Notes under the pieces: generated by a model
The model's database searches: none
Seen by the model: the letters and a program-made list of their open reading frames with translations, nothing else
Told to the model about the DNA's origin: nothing
Shown here: positions 34,189 to 43,275 of the stretch, piece by piece
Layout: each line of letters opens with the position of its first letter
How positions within the stretch are numbered: position 1 is the first letter of the stretch
Program-made: the position numbers and the translations under genes
DNA from: Hyphomicrobium sp.
Lineage (GTDB): Bacteria; Pseudomonadota; Alphaproteobacteria; Rhizobiales; Hyphomicrobiaceae
Direction of reading: 5' to 3'
Assembly: GCA_013141015.1 (NCBI GenBank)
Contig: JABFRT010000010.1
Coordinates: 1-64,000 of the forward strand
DNA length: 64,000 nucleotides

Positions 34189-35001
34189 ATGCTTCGCATC
34201 TTAGCCGCCGCACTTCTGGGACTCGTCCCAGCGCACTTGGTTTACGCTGAAACCGCGGCCGACCCGCTTCAGTCTCCTGTCTGGAATGATCTGGCGCGAA
34301 AGACCTTCGGCGATGCGGCCGTAGTTTTCGACGGGCGTGTGAAAGTCACGGTCCCAGCAATCGTCGAAAATCAGGCGCAAGTTCCAGTCAGCGCCGATGC
34401 GCGCGGCCTCGCCAACGTCGAACGGCTGATTGTTTTGACCGATCTCAACCCCATTCAACACGTTCTGACGATCACGCCCGCGCAGTCCAAGGCCGAAGCC
34501 TACATCTCGTTTAGATTGAAAATCGAACAAGCCACACCGGTGCGCGCCGCGGCATTGACATCCGATGGCGTGTGGCACGTCGGCGGCGTGTTTTTGGAAG
34601 CAGCGGGCGGGGGATGTTCGTCGCCCGCGATGGCCCGCGGCGACGCCGACTGGACCGCAACGCTTGGCAATGCACAAGGCAAAGTCTGGCGCCAAGCCGA
34701 TGGCACAGCCCGGTTGCGGTTGCGCGTGCGCCACCCGATGGATACGGGCCTCGCCAAAGATAACACGCCCGCATTTTTTATCGAAAAATTCGACGTGAAA
34801 GGCGCCTCGGGCGATCCCCTTGCAACGGTTGAAATGTTTGAACCGGTCGCCGAAGATCCAACCATCACGCTGAGCATCAAGCCGGCAGCGTCGGACGCAA
34901 GCATCAACATCGACGGGCGGGACAACAACGGCAACATCTACCGCTCGGTCGTGCCTGCACCGTGGAACCAAAGTGCACTGACAACCACAAGCGGCCATTG
35001 A
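34189..35001 (+). CDS. Quinoprotein-associated SoxYZ-like carrier 1
   Basis: A 270-residue exported fusion of SoxY-like and SoxZ-like domains. Signal peptide ends VYAE. The carrier Cys is in AAGGGCSSPA near residue 144, at the end of the SoxY-like part, and corresponds to the GGCGG swinging arm of SoxY. The SoxZ-like part follows (LRVRHPMDTGLAKDN). In Sox systems this Cys carries the sulfur intermediate. AGGAG lies upstream. The stop overlaps the next start (TGATG). Confidence 0.92.
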   Translation: MLRILAAALLGLVPAHLVYAETAADPLQSPVWNDLARKTFGDAAVVFDGRVKVTVPAIVENQAQVPVSADARGLANVERLIVLTDLNPIQHVLTITPAQSKAEAYISFRLKIEQATPVRAAALTSDGVWHVGGVFLEAAGGGCSSPAMARGDADWTATLGNAQGKVWRQADGTARLRLRVRHPMDTGLAKDNTPAFFIEKFDVKGASGDPLATVEMFEPVAEDPTITLSIKPAASDASINIDGRDNNGNIYRSVVPAPWNQSALTTTSGH

Positions 35002-36011
35002 TGCCAGTAACGATCGACACTCCCCCAGACCCGCACGATCCCAGCGATCCACAGCGCCGCCAGCTATTGCGCCTAGCAGCGGCAGCGTTTGTAGCGCCGC
35101 TATTGCCGATGTTTACGGCGCACGCCGCACCTCTCACCTATGACCTGAAGCCGGTCAAGCTTGATGACGGGGCATGGATGATCGGTGGCCGGCAAGAGGC
35201 GATCACCTTCGAGAATGGCGGCGCCATCGCCAACATCACGATCCTTGATTCAAGCGAGGGCGCGATCATCATCGACACCGGGCCATCGCGCCGCTTTGGC
35301 GAGGAACTGGCAACGCTGGCGCGCACGCTGACCGGTAAAGATATCGCGCGGGTTTATTTGACCCATTTCCACCCCGACCACGTTTTCGGAAATCAGGGCT
35401 TTGAAGCGGGTAAAATTGCAGCGCCCGCCGGCGTGATCAAAGGCTTGCAGGAGTTGGGCAACGGGTTCTCGGACGCGATGTATTACATCGCGCGCGACTG
35501 GATGCGCGGCACCGAAGTGATTCTTCCTTCAGTGACGGTCACAGAAGGTATTGAAGACATCGGCGGCCGGCGTCTGCGTCTTCTGCCACGCGCCGGACAT
35601 ACTGGCGCGGACCTGGCGCTTTTTGAGGAAAAGAGCGGCCTATTGATTGCCGGAGACCTCGCATTCCTTGATCGGGCGCCAACAACGCCCCACGCCAACT
35701 TGGCCACGTGGCGAAACACTCTTGATGAACTTTCAGCAATCGACTGCAAGCTGCTCGTGCCCGGCCACGGCCCTGCCGAGAGCAGTACCCGCGCGATCAC
35801 ACAAACCCGCGATTGGCTGACGGCCATCGAGAGCATCATCGTCCGTTGTTTTGAACAGGGCCTCGATATGACCGAAGCGATGCAGGCGGAATTACCTGCG
35901 GGTTTCGCTTCGATTGCGCTGGCGCGATATGAGTTCACGCGGTCGGTAATGCATCTTTATCCGGCGCTCGAAGCGTCGAAATTGCCCGGCGTTGGCAAGC
36001 GCTCCAATTAG
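35001..36011 (+). CDS. SoxH-like quinoprotein relay zinc metallohydrolase
   Basis: A 336-residue metallo-beta-lactamase-fold protein. RRQLLRLAAAAFVAPLLP suggests a Tat-type signal. Metal ligands are visible in THFHPDH, AGHTGAD, AGDLAF and PGHGP. This is the SoxH-related family found in quinoprotein clusters, a probable thiol-ester or persulfide hydrolase acting on the SoxYZ-like carrier; the true reaction is unknown. Its ATG overlaps the stop of the carrier gene by one base. Confidence 0.92.
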   Translation: MPVTIDTPPDPHDPSDPQRRQLLRLAAAAFVAPLLPMFTAHAAPLTYDLKPVKLDDGAWMIGGRQEAITFENGGAIANITILDSSEGAIIIDTGPSRRFGEELATLARTLTGKDIARVYLTHFHPDHVFGNQGFEAGKIAAPAGVIKGLQELGNGFSDAMYYIARDWMRGTEVILPSVTVTEGIEDIGGRRLRLLPRAGHTGADLALFEEKSGLLIAGDLAFLDRAPTTPHANLATWRNTLDELSAIDCKLLVPGHGPAESSTRAITQTRDWLTAIESIIVRCFEQGLDMTEAMQAELPAGFASIALARYEFTRSVMHLYPALEASKLPGVGKRSN

Positions 36012-36193
36012 ATCATAGAACTTTCGTATTGGAATTGTTCATTGCATTTCGCAGCTTATTTGTCTTTCGGCTCATAGACTAATTGTCAATTCGCAGGCGT
36101 ATGCCAGTCGAGATAGCTTCCGTCCGGGCAAACTTCCCTAGCGTTCCTTATAAAAATGGAAGCCGCCCCCAGGAAATAATCAAGGAGACGCCT

Positions 36194-37957
36194 ATGAAGA
36201 GTTTAAAGTGGCTCGCCACTGCGAGCGTACTTGCGCTTTCAGTCTGCGCAGCACCGGCATTCGCCGACGTTTCGATTGAAGACATTGTCAACGACGCCAA
36301 GACCACAAACGACGTTGTGACCGCTGGTCTCGGTGGTCAGGCACAGCGCTACAGCCCGCTCAAAAGCGTCAACAAGGACAACGTCGGCGGTTTGGTGCCG
36401 GCTTGGGCCATGTCGCTCGGCGGCGAAAAAATGCGCGGCCAGGAATCACAGCCGCTGGTCAAAGACGGCGTGATGTACATCACCGGTTCTTACAGCCGCA
36501 TCTGGGCCATCGACGTCAAGACCGGCCGCGAACTCTGGCAGTATGACCACCGCCTGCCTGAAGGCATTCTGCCATGCTGCGACGTCGTCAATCGCGGCGC
36601 AGCCCTCGTCGGCAAGACCGTCGTATTCGGCACGCTTGACGCGAAGCTCGTCTCACTTGATCAGAAGACCGGCAAGGTCGTCTGGACCAAGGAAATCGAC
36701 GATTTCAAGGGCGGCTATTCCTACACGGCGTCGCCGCTGATTGTCCCGTCAAAGGCCCACGGTCCGCTGATCGTCACCGGCGTCTCGGGCGGCGAATTCG
36801 GTATCGTCGGCCGCGTCGAAGCCCGCAAAGCTGAAACAGGCGATCTCGTCTGGTCGCGTCCGACCATCGAAGGTCATGTCGGCACGCTGAACGGCAAGCC
36901 GTCGACGATGACCGGCGACAAAGTCAACGCATCTTGGCCGGGCGACCTTTGGAAGACCGGTGGCGGTGCGACGTGGCTTGGCGGCACCTACGATTCCGAC
37001 ACCAACCTGATCTTTATGGGCACGGGTAACCCTGCTCCGTGGAACAGCCACATGCGCCCGGGCGACAACAAGTGGTCGTGCTCGCGTATCGCGCTTGATC
37101 CGGAAACGGGCGACATCAAGTGGGGCTATCAGACCACGCCGAACGACGGCTGGGATTTCGATGGCGTCAACGAAGTTGTAGCGTTCGATGCTGACGGCAA
37201 GAAGCTTGCTGCCACCGCCGACCGTAACGGCTTCTTCTACGTGCTTGACCGCACCAACGGCAAATATGTCAACGCGACGCCGTTTGTTGAAAAGATCACT
37301 TGGGCCAAGGAAATCGGCAAAGACGGCCGTCCGGTCTACAACGCCGACAACCGCCCAGGCGACCCGAAGGGTTCCAAGGACGGCAAGAAGGGCACTGAAG
37401 TCTTCGCAATTCCGAGCTTCCTCGGCGGCAAGAACCAGCAGCCGATGGCCTACAGCCCTGACACCAAGTTGTTCTATGTTCCGGCCAACGAGTGGGGCAT
37501 GAACATCCACAACGAACCGGTGACGTACAAGAAGGGCGCGGCTTACCTCGGCGCTGGCTTCACCATCAAGCCGACGTTTGAAGACCACATTGGCGCGCTG
37601 AAAGCGATCGACCCGGCAACCGGCAAGATCGTTTGGCAGAACAACAACAAGGCACCACTGTGGGGCGGCGTTCTCACAACCGGTGGCGGCTTGGTGTTCT
37701 ACGGCACGCCAGAAGGCGAACTGAAAGCCGTCGACGACGCGACCGGCAAGGAGCTTTGGAGCTTCAACACGGGTTCGGGCGTCGTGGCGCCGCCGATCAC
37801 CTGGGAACAGGATGGCGAGCAGATGGTCACCGTAATTTCGGGCTGGGGCGGCGCTGTTCCTCTGTGGGGTGGTGAAGTTGCCAAGACCGTTGCCAACCTG
37901 AACCAGGGCGGCATGGTCTGGACGTTCAAGCTGCCTAAGAAGGTGGCCGCAAAGTAG
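36194..37957 (+). CDS. PQQ-dependent methanol/ethanol-family dehydrogenase, predicted lanthanide type
   Basis: A 587-residue periplasmic eight-bladed quinoprotein with signal peptide (ending APAFA). Adjacent Cys128-Cys129 (LPCCD) form the ring disulfide above PQQ. Predicted metal ligands are Glu201 (GGEFG), Asn279 (GTGNPAPWN), Asp321 and Asp323 (WDFDGVNE). The second Asp replaces the Ala of calcium-type MxaF and marks lanthanide-dependent XoxF/ExaF/PedH enzymes. There is no C-terminal cytochrome domain, so PedF probably takes the electrons. The ATG at 36194 follows AAGGAG; the longer frame from 36083 has no signal peptide. Substrate is not certain. Confidence 0.93.
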   Translation: MKSLKWLATASVLALSVCAAPAFADVSIEDIVNDAKTTNDVVTAGLGGQAQRYSPLKSVNKDNVGGLVPAWAMSLGGEKMRGQESQPLVKDGVMYITGSYSRIWAIDVKTGRELWQYDHRLPEGILPCCDVVNRGAALVGKTVVFGTLDAKLVSLDQKTGKVVWTKEIDDFKGGYSYTASPLIVPSKAHGPLIVTGVSGGEFGIVGRVEARKAETGDLVWSRPTIEGHVGTLNGKPSTMTGDKVNASWPGDLWKTGGGATWLGGTYDSDTNLIFMGTGNPAPWNSHMRPGDNKWSCSRIALDPETGDIKWGYQTTPNDGWDFDGVNEVVAFDADGKKLAATADRNGFFYVLDRTNGKYVNATPFVEKITWAKEIGKDGRPVYNADNRPGDPKGSKDGKKGTEVFAIPSFLGGKNQQPMAYSPDTKLFYVPANEWGMNIHNEPVTYKKGAAYLGAGFTIKPTFEDHIGALKAIDPATGKIVWQNNNKAPLWGGVLTTGGGLVFYGTPEGELKAVDDATGKELWSFNTGSGVVAPPITWEQDGEQMVTVISGWGGAVPLWGGEVAKTVANLNQGGMVWTFKLPKKVAAK

Positions 37958-38034
37958 GCCCTACCAAGAAATTCCTACAGTGCGCGGGGCGGACCACTTG
38001 TCCCGCGCGTCTGTCGTCCCCACTCAAACTTCAA

Positions 38035-38063
38035 GGCGAGCCCGATGACGGCTCGCCTTTTTT
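38035..38063 (+). terminator. Strong intrinsic terminator after the quinoprotein gene
   Basis: GGCGAGCC (38035-38042) and GGCTCGCC (38050-38057) form a perfect eight-pair stem with a seven-base loop, followed by TTTTTT. A second GC-rich stem (GCGCGGG with CCCGCGC, 37982-38008) precedes it. It ends the pedF-to-dehydrogenase unit. Confidence 0.9.
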
Positions 38064-38112
38064 ATTGACGGTACGGTAGGGTGAGCAACGCTAATGCGAA
38101 GGACTGCGAACC

Positions 38113-38925
38113 GTGTGGATACGAACCTTGGCAGCATTGATCACCTTGGTTGCGATGGCCAGCCTGGCCGTCAATGTGCGCGGCGATGAACCGGCCGCCG
38201 ACACAGCCCTGGTGATTGCCGTCGATGTGTCTCAATCCGTCGATGCCGCGCGCTATAAGATACAGATGGACGGCATAGCGTCCGCTTTCGAAGACCCGGG
38301 CGTGATTGCCGCAATAACCGGTGGAACACAGGCTCAGATCTTGATCACGCTCGTCACCTGGTCCGACACGGCTGAGACCGCGCTGCCGTGGACTCTCATT
38401 CGCTCACAAAGTGATGCGCTGAGTGTTGCGGCTGTGATCCGCGCTTTGCCGTCCCGCACCGGCGAATTCACCTGTATGGCCCGCATGCTGCGCGCGCTGC
38501 AATCGGGAGCACTTCTGCAGATTCCGATGAAGGCCAATCGCGTGGTGATCGATGTCTCGGGCGACGGCATCGACAATTGCGACGACACCCCGGCAACGGG
38601 GATTGAGCGCGACCAGATCGTCGCCGAGGGCGGCACGATCAACGGCCTGCCGATCATTCTTGCAGGCGAAAACGATCAGATCGTCGGCTCTGGCGCCTAC
38701 CGCAAGCCGGGCTACGACATTAACAGCCTCAGCCCTGACAAAGACACGACCACCCTTGATACGTGGTACAGGACCCACGTCATCGGAGGGCGCGGCGCGT
38801 TCATAATGCCCGCTAAAGGCTACGAGGATTTCGGGCGCGCCTTCCGCCAGAAATTCGTCACCGAAGTCAGCGCATATACCGTTCCCCCACCCAGAAAATC
38901 ACACAAGATTGTTGCAAATCAATAA
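38113..38925 (+). CDS. DUF1194 von Willebrand factor A-like protein
   Basis: A 270-residue exported protein of family DUF1194 with a VWA fold. The metal-ion adhesion site begins IAVDVSQSVD (DxSxS), followed later by a Thr/Asp-bearing loop and SGDGIDNCDD. The N-terminus is a signal peptide (LAALITLVAMASLAVN). The start is GTG. The gene lies between the terminator of the dehydrogenase and the second carrier gene. VWA proteins often help assemble metalloenzymes, which would fit a quinoprotein cluster, but no function is proven. Confidence 0.85.
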   Translation: MWIRTLAALITLVAMASLAVNVRGDEPAADTALVIAVDVSQSVDAARYKIQMDGIASAFEDPGVIAAITGGTQAQILITLVTWSDTAETALPWTLIRSQSDALSVAAVIRALPSRTGEFTCMARMLRALQSGALLQIPMKANRVVIDVSGDGIDNCDDTPATGIERDQIVAEGGTINGLPIILAGENDQIVGSGAYRKPGYDINSLSPDKDTTTLDTWYRTHVIGGRGAFIMPAKGYEDFGRAFRQKFVTEVSAYTVPPPRKSHKIVANQ

Positions 38926-39089
38926 CTTGCGACGCGCCCTACACCGCATGAGAAAAATTCCTGCAACGACGCGTAACGTGATCCGCGTTGCCAGCGAATA
39001 CGATATACTAATGACCAATGTTGCCGTTGCTGCACCGCGCCATCCGCGTTGGGCAGTGACCGTTTGAGATAACGCTGACGAGGACCGCC

Positions 39090-39914
39090 ATGACCGTTTT
39101 GACCCGCCTCTCATCCCTTCGCGCCCTTGTTGCGGGTGCGGCGCTGGCCGCTGGAATAACGTTCGCTGTCCCGGCCCACGCTGAGGATAGCGACATTTGG
39201 AAAGGCTTGCACAAGGATGTGTTTGGCTCTCGCGAGCTGCTCGACGGTGCGGCCGTGATGACTCTCGACGCTCCCATCCGTGCCGAGGACGCAGCTGTTG
39301 TGCCGCTGGCTGTTAAGATGCCGGCCAGCTTCGCCAGTACCGTGACCAAGCTGACGCTGGTGGTCGACAAGAACCCGATGCCGGTGGTTGGCACGTTTAC
39401 TTACGGACCCGCAGCCGGCAAAGGCGACCGGATGCTTTCGACGCGCATCCGCATGGATCAATACTCGGACGTGCGGGCCATCGCTGAAACGGCGGATGGT
39501 AAGTTGTACATGATCTCGCGCTTCGTGAAGGCCTCCGGCGGTTGCTCCGCGCCGGCCGCCAAGGATGCAGAGGAAGCCGCCAAGACACTTGGCAAGATGC
39601 AGATTAAGACAGCCATTGCCAAGGCGGCCGATGGCCTGACACCCGAAGCGCAGATCGCGATCAAGCACCCAAACACGACGGGCATGCAGATGGATCAGCT
39701 GACCGGCCTCTATGCACCCGCCCGGTATATCAACAGAATCGAAGTCAAGACCGGCGCCAACCTCGTGTTTACGGTTGAAGGCGGCATTTCGTTCAGCGAA
39801 GACCCCAACATCCGCTTCAGCTACGATGGTAATCCATCGGACCCGATGGAAGTGAAGGCGGAAGATTCCAACGGCACCAAGTTCGCCGGCAAATCGGCGC
39901 CAAGCCAGTCATAA
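39090..39914 (+). CDS. Quinoprotein-associated SoxYZ-like carrier 2
   Basis: A 274-residue second member of the fused SoxYZ-like family. Signal peptide ends PAHAED. The carrier Cys is in KASGGCSAPA near residue 153. The SoxZ-like part has IKHPNTTGMQMDQ. It is clearly diverged from the copy at 34189, so this is an old duplication, not a recent one. GAGGA precedes the ATG. A terminator follows, then soxC. Confidence 0.9.
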   Translation: MTVLTRLSSLRALVAGAALAAGITFAVPAHAEDSDIWKGLHKDVFGSRELLDGAAVMTLDAPIRAEDAAVVPLAVKMPASFASTVTKLTLVVDKNPMPVVGTFTYGPAAGKGDRMLSTRIRMDQYSDVRAIAETADGKLYMISRFVKASGGCSAPAAKDAEEAAKTLGKMQIKTAIAKAADGLTPEAQIAIKHPNTTGMQMDQLTGLYAPARYINRIEVKTGANLVFTVEGGISFSEDPNIRFSYDGNPSDPMEVKAEDSNGTKFAGKSAPSQS

Positions 39915-39936
39915 GTGGCGTTCCCATGGCAATAAC

Positions 39937-39975
39937 AACGGCGCGTCAGGCTCTGCCTCACGCGCCGTTTCTTTT
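39937..39975 (+). terminator. Intrinsic terminator after carrier 2
   Basis: AACGGCGCGT (39937-39946) and ACGCGCCGTT (39960-39969) form a perfect ten-pair stem with a 13-base loop, followed by TCTTTT. It lies about 20 bases before the soxC ATG, so soxC either relies on readthrough or has a promoter overlapping this region. Confidence 0.85.
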
Positions 39976-39990
39976 GACGGGTCGTGCCTG

Positions 39991-41280
39991 ATGACAACCG
40001 AACTCACAAGCGATGACTTACAGCCTGTTGCAGGCGGCGGGTTGCTGCATCGCCGGCTCTTTTTGAAAAGCGGGTTGGTGCTGGCAACCGCAGGTGCGGC
40101 GGGCCATGCCGCAGCTGAGCCTCCCGCAAAGTTGAGCGAAGACCTCGCGTCGCCATCCTGGATGCACGCGCCCGGCGCGCCGTTTACGCCTTACGGCAAG
40201 CCATCGAAACACGAAGCGCGCGTGATGCGCTCAATCGGCGCCAACAAGGATCTTCCCACCAACGGCGTGTCGTGGACACCGCTTGAAGAACTGGAAGGCA
40301 TCATTACGCCAAGTGGTCTGCACTTTGAACGCCACCATAACGGCGTGCCGGAAATTGACCCGGCCCAGCATCGCCTTGTCATTCACGGGCTCGTCAAACA
40401 GCCGCTGATGTTCACAGTCAACAGCCTGCTGCGCTACCCGATGCAGTCGCACCTGATTTTCATTGAATGCGGCGGCAACAGCAATGCTGGCTGGCACGAA
40501 GAACCGATCCAACGTCCACTTGGCGGCTTCCACGGATTGGTCTCGTGCAGCGAATGGACAGGCGTGCCTCTGGCGATCCTGTTCGATCAAGCGGGCATCG
40601 ACCCGAAGGCAACATGGGTGATTGCGGAAGGCGCCGACGGCGCGGTGATGAACGTATCGCTGCCACTCAAAAAGCTGATGGACGACGCGATTGTCGCGCT
40701 CTATCAGAACGGCGAACGCATTCGCCCTGAGAACGGCTATCCGCTACGTCTTGTGATCCCGGGATTTGAAGGCGTCACCAACGTAAAATGGCTGCGCCGC
40801 CTGCAGCTGACGACGGAACCGGTGATGGCGCGCAACGAAACTGCGAAATACACTGAACTTTTGCCGAGCGGAAAGGCACGCCAGTTTACGTTCGAGATCG
40901 AGGCCAAATCGCTGATCACGTCGCCGTCGGCTGGGCAGAAAATGTTCGGGCCGAACATTTACGAGATCAAGGGCCTCGCCTGGACTGGCCGCGGCAAGGT
41001 GGCCAAAGTCGAAGTCTCGGCCGACGGCGGCCAGTCGTGGGCGGAAGCCGCGCTGCAGGAGCCAGTGCTATCGCGCTGCTTCACGCGGTTCCGCATGCCG
41101 TGGAACTGGGATGGCAAGCCAACCGTCTTGAAAAGCCGGGCAACAGATGAAACCGGATACGTTCAGCCCGAGCGCGAGATGCTCGTCAAAGAACGCGGAC
41201 GCAACGGCTACTTCCACTACAACGCCATACTCTCTTGGGGCATCGACGAAGACGGAGCGATCAGCCATGTCTACGCGTAA
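39991..41280 (+). CDS. soxC: SoxC-like sulfite dehydrogenase molybdenum subunit
   Basis: A 429-residue sulfite-oxidase-family molybdoenzyme. HRRLFLKSG is a Tat-type signal. The molybdopterin domain carries the Mo-ligand Cys, probably in SHLIFIECGGNSNAGW; YPLRLVIPGFEGVTNVKWL and the C-terminal dimerisation domain (GLAWTGRGKVAKVEVSADGG) follow. In Sox systems SoxCD oxidises the sulfane sulfur bound to SoxY. Here it lies next to fused SoxYZ-like carriers but without soxA, soxX or soxB. The soxD ATG overlaps its end by 14 bases. Confidence 0.92.
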   Translation: MTTELTSDDLQPVAGGGLLHRRLFLKSGLVLATAGAAGHAAAEPPAKLSEDLASPSWMHAPGAPFTPYGKPSKHEARVMRSIGANKDLPTNGVSWTPLEELEGIITPSGLHFERHHNGVPEIDPAQHRLVIHGLVKQPLMFTVNSLLRYPMQSHLIFIECGGNSNAGWHEEPIQRPLGGFHGLVSCSEWTGVPLAILFDQAGIDPKATWVIAEGADGAVMNVSLPLKKLMDDAIVALYQNGERIRPENGYPLRLVIPGFEGVTNVKWLRRLQLTTEPVMARNETAKYTELLPSGKARQFTFEIEAKSLITSPSAGQKMFGPNIYEIKGLAWTGRGKVAKVEVSADGGQSWAEAALQEPVLSRCFTRFRMPWNWDGKPTVLKSRATDETGYVQPEREMLVKERGRNGYFHYNAILSWGIDEDGAISHVYA

Positions 41281-41803
41281 CGCCTGCGCTGTCTTCGCCA
41301 TTTTATTTTCCGCAAATGCCGCGTTCGCGGCCAGCGCGCATCCGGCGCCCCGCCTCGGCACTCCAATGACGGCCGAAGATGCCACAAAATGGGATCTGTC
41401 GATCTTTCCGGATGGCCGTGGTTTGCCACCCGGCAAAGGAGTGGCCAAGGATGGCAAGGTCATTTTCGACACTCAGTGCGCCAGTTGCCACGGCGACGGC
41501 GGACGCGGCGCTACGGCAGAGGAATTGGTCAGTATCGAACCGCAATCGTTGAAAGAAGAAGCCGCCAGCAAGGCCATTGGACCCTATTGGCCTTACGCCA
41601 CGACGGTATTTGACTTTATCCGCCGCTCGATGCCGGCCGGTGCTCCGGGATCGCTGTCAGCCGATGAACTCTATGCCGTCACCGCCTATCTGTTGGCCGC
41701 CAACAAAGTCATCGGCGACACGGACGAAATGAACGCAAAGTCGCTTCCCGCCGTCAAAATGCCCAATCGCGATGGCTTTGAGTGGGTCGGCGTGAAGAAG
41801 TAA
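41267..41803 (+). CDS. soxD: SoxD-like cytochrome c subunit
   Basis: A 178-residue periplasmic cytochrome c with signal peptide (NACAVFAILFSANAAFAAS) and a single heme site CASCHGDG. The axial Met is probably in SMPAGAPG. Canonical Paracoccus SoxD is about twice as long and binds two hemes, so this is a short monoheme form. The start at 41267 lies within the soxC coding sequence (14-base overlap), a sign of tight coupling. It takes electrons from SoxC. Confidence 0.9.
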   Translation: MSTRNACAVFAILFSANAAFAASAHPAPRLGTPMTAEDATKWDLSIFPDGRGLPPGKGVAKDGKVIFDTQCASCHGDGGRGATAEELVSIEPQSLKEEAASKAIGPYWPYATTVFDFIRRSMPAGAPGSLSADELYAVTAYLLAANKVIGDTDEMNAKSLPAVKMPNRDGFEWVGVKK

Positions 41804-41975
41804 AATCTGTCACAAAACCGAGCTTGGGCCAGCAAAACGCGGCAGACCGCTCGACTCATCTGAAGACTATTGAAATCGCGGTCCAGCTGCCCTATTCCCG
41901 CGTCGGATGCGCGCGTTACTTGCGCTGATCTCGCCCCCGGCGCGCAAGCTGGACAAACACGCATAGGAGCAGCTT

Positions 41976-43193
41976 TTGGATAGCGTACTGATCATTGGAG
42001 CGGGTGCTGCAGGTTCGGTGACGGCGCAGAAGTGCGCCATGAACCGCGACGTTTTCAAGAAGGTCCACCTTGCCTCGCGCCGCTTGGAGAGCTGCGAGAA
42101 GGTTGCCAAGCAGTGCAAGACCAAAATCGATATTTCGCAGGTTGACGCCGACAACGTCGCGGCGACCGTCAAACTGTTGAAGAAGGTCAAACCCGACCTG
42201 GTCATCAACATGGCCCTGCCATATCAAGATTTGCCAATCATGGATGCGTGCCTGGAAGCCGGCGTGCATTACATGGACACGGCCAACTACGAACCGCGCG
42301 ATGTCGCCAAGTTCACCTACAAGTGGCAGTGGCCGTATCATTCGAAATATAAGGCCAAGGGCATCATGGCCATTCTCGGCTGCGGCTTCGACCCCGGCCA
42401 GTCGAACATCTATTGCGCCTATGCGCAGGAGTTTCTGTTCGATGAAATCGAAACCATCGACATCATCGACTGCAACGACGGCAGCCACGGCAAAGCATTC
42501 GCAACCAACTTCAATCCAGAAATTAATCTGCGCGAAGTCACCCAGCGCGGCAAATACTGGAAAGACGGCAAGTGGATCGAGATCGATCCGCTGTCGATCA
42601 ACTGCATGATCGACTATCCGGAAGTCGGGCCGCGCAAGTCGTACCTTATCTATCACGAAGAAGAAGAAAGCCTTGTTAAGAACATCAAAGGTTTGAAGCA
42701 GATCCGCTTTTGGATGACGTTCTCGGACAACTACATCAAGCACCTTGATGTGTTGCAGAACGTCGGCATGACGCGCATCGATCCCGTCATGTACAAGGGC
42801 AACCCGGTCATCCCGATGGAGTTCCTGAAGGAGCTGCTGCCGCCGCCGTCGTCGCTCGGCAAGAATTACACCGGCCGCACGTCGATCGGCGTGATTTTCA
42901 CCGGCAAGAAAAACGGCAAAGCCAAGCGCACGCTGATCTATAACGTCTGCGAACACGCCCAATGCTACAAGGAAACTGGCGCGCAAGCCGTATCCTACAC
43001 AACCGGCGTGCCACCCGTCGTCGGTGCGATGATGCTGTTCAAGGGCGCGTGGGGACCAAAGCCCGGCGTATTCAATGTCGAACAATTGCCATCGAAGCCG
43101 TTCATGGATGAAATCGGCAACCAGGGCTTGCCCTGGCACGTCAAGGATCTCAAAGTCAGCGACCAGAAGGACCTGTTCGCAGTCAAAACTTAA
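41976..43193 (+). CDS. Carboxynorspermidine synthase (saccharopine dehydrogenase family)
   Basis: A 405-residue NADPH-dependent enzyme. VLIIGAGAAGSVTAQKCA is the N-terminal Rossmann nucleotide site; NMALPYQDLPIMDACLEAGV, YMDTANYEPR and CGFDPGQSN are typical of carboxynorspermidine/carboxyspermidine dehydrogenases. The reaction joins aspartate semialdehyde with diaminopropane or putrescine. The start is TTG, with AGGAG seven bases upstream. The decarboxylase for the next step lies two genes downstream, which supports the assignment over saccharopine dehydrogenase. Confidence 0.9.
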   Translation: MDSVLIIGAGAAGSVTAQKCAMNRDVFKKVHLASRRLESCEKVAKQCKTKIDISQVDADNVAATVKLLKKVKPDLVINMALPYQDLPIMDACLEAGVHYMDTANYEPRDVAKFTYKWQWPYHSKYKAKGIMAILGCGFDPGQSNIYCAYAQEFLFDEIETIDIIDCNDGSHGKAFATNFNPEINLREVTQRGKYWKDGKWIEIDPLSINCMIDYPEVGPRKSYLIYHEEEESLVKNIKGLKQIRFWMTFSDNYIKHLDVLQNVGMTRIDPVMYKGNPVIPMEFLKELLPPPSSLGKNYTGRTSIGVIFTGKKNGKAKRTLIYNVCEHAQCYKETGAQAVSYTTGVPPVVGAMMLFKGAWGPKPGVFNVEQLPSKPFMDEIGNQGLPWHVKDLKVSDQKDLFAVKT

Positions 43194-43202
43194 TGACTTA
43201 GC

Positions 43203-43231
43203 GCTCCCCGTTGCATAAGCCAGCGGGGAGC
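43203..43231 (+). terminator. Hairpin after the synthase gene
   Basis: GCTCCCCG (43203-43210) pairs with CGGGGAGC (43224-43231) across 13 bases, ten bases after the stop. No T run follows, so it is a weak terminator candidate or a messenger-stabilising stem. Confidence 0.45.
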
Positions 43232-43275
43232 ACGCCATCACTGAGACGCATGCAGCGACAACGAACGGGCGGACC

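Noticed and set aside
36083-36193. N-terminal extension of the PQQ dehydrogenase
   Set aside because: The frame is open, but the ATG at 36194 has an AAGGAG site and starts a normal signal peptide; the extension would bury it.
36194-37957. Naming the enzyme xoxF or mxaF
   Set aside because: The extra Asp rules out an MxaF-type site, but XoxF, ExaF and PedH share it, and the gene neighbours are of the ped type; the clade cannot be settled without a tree.
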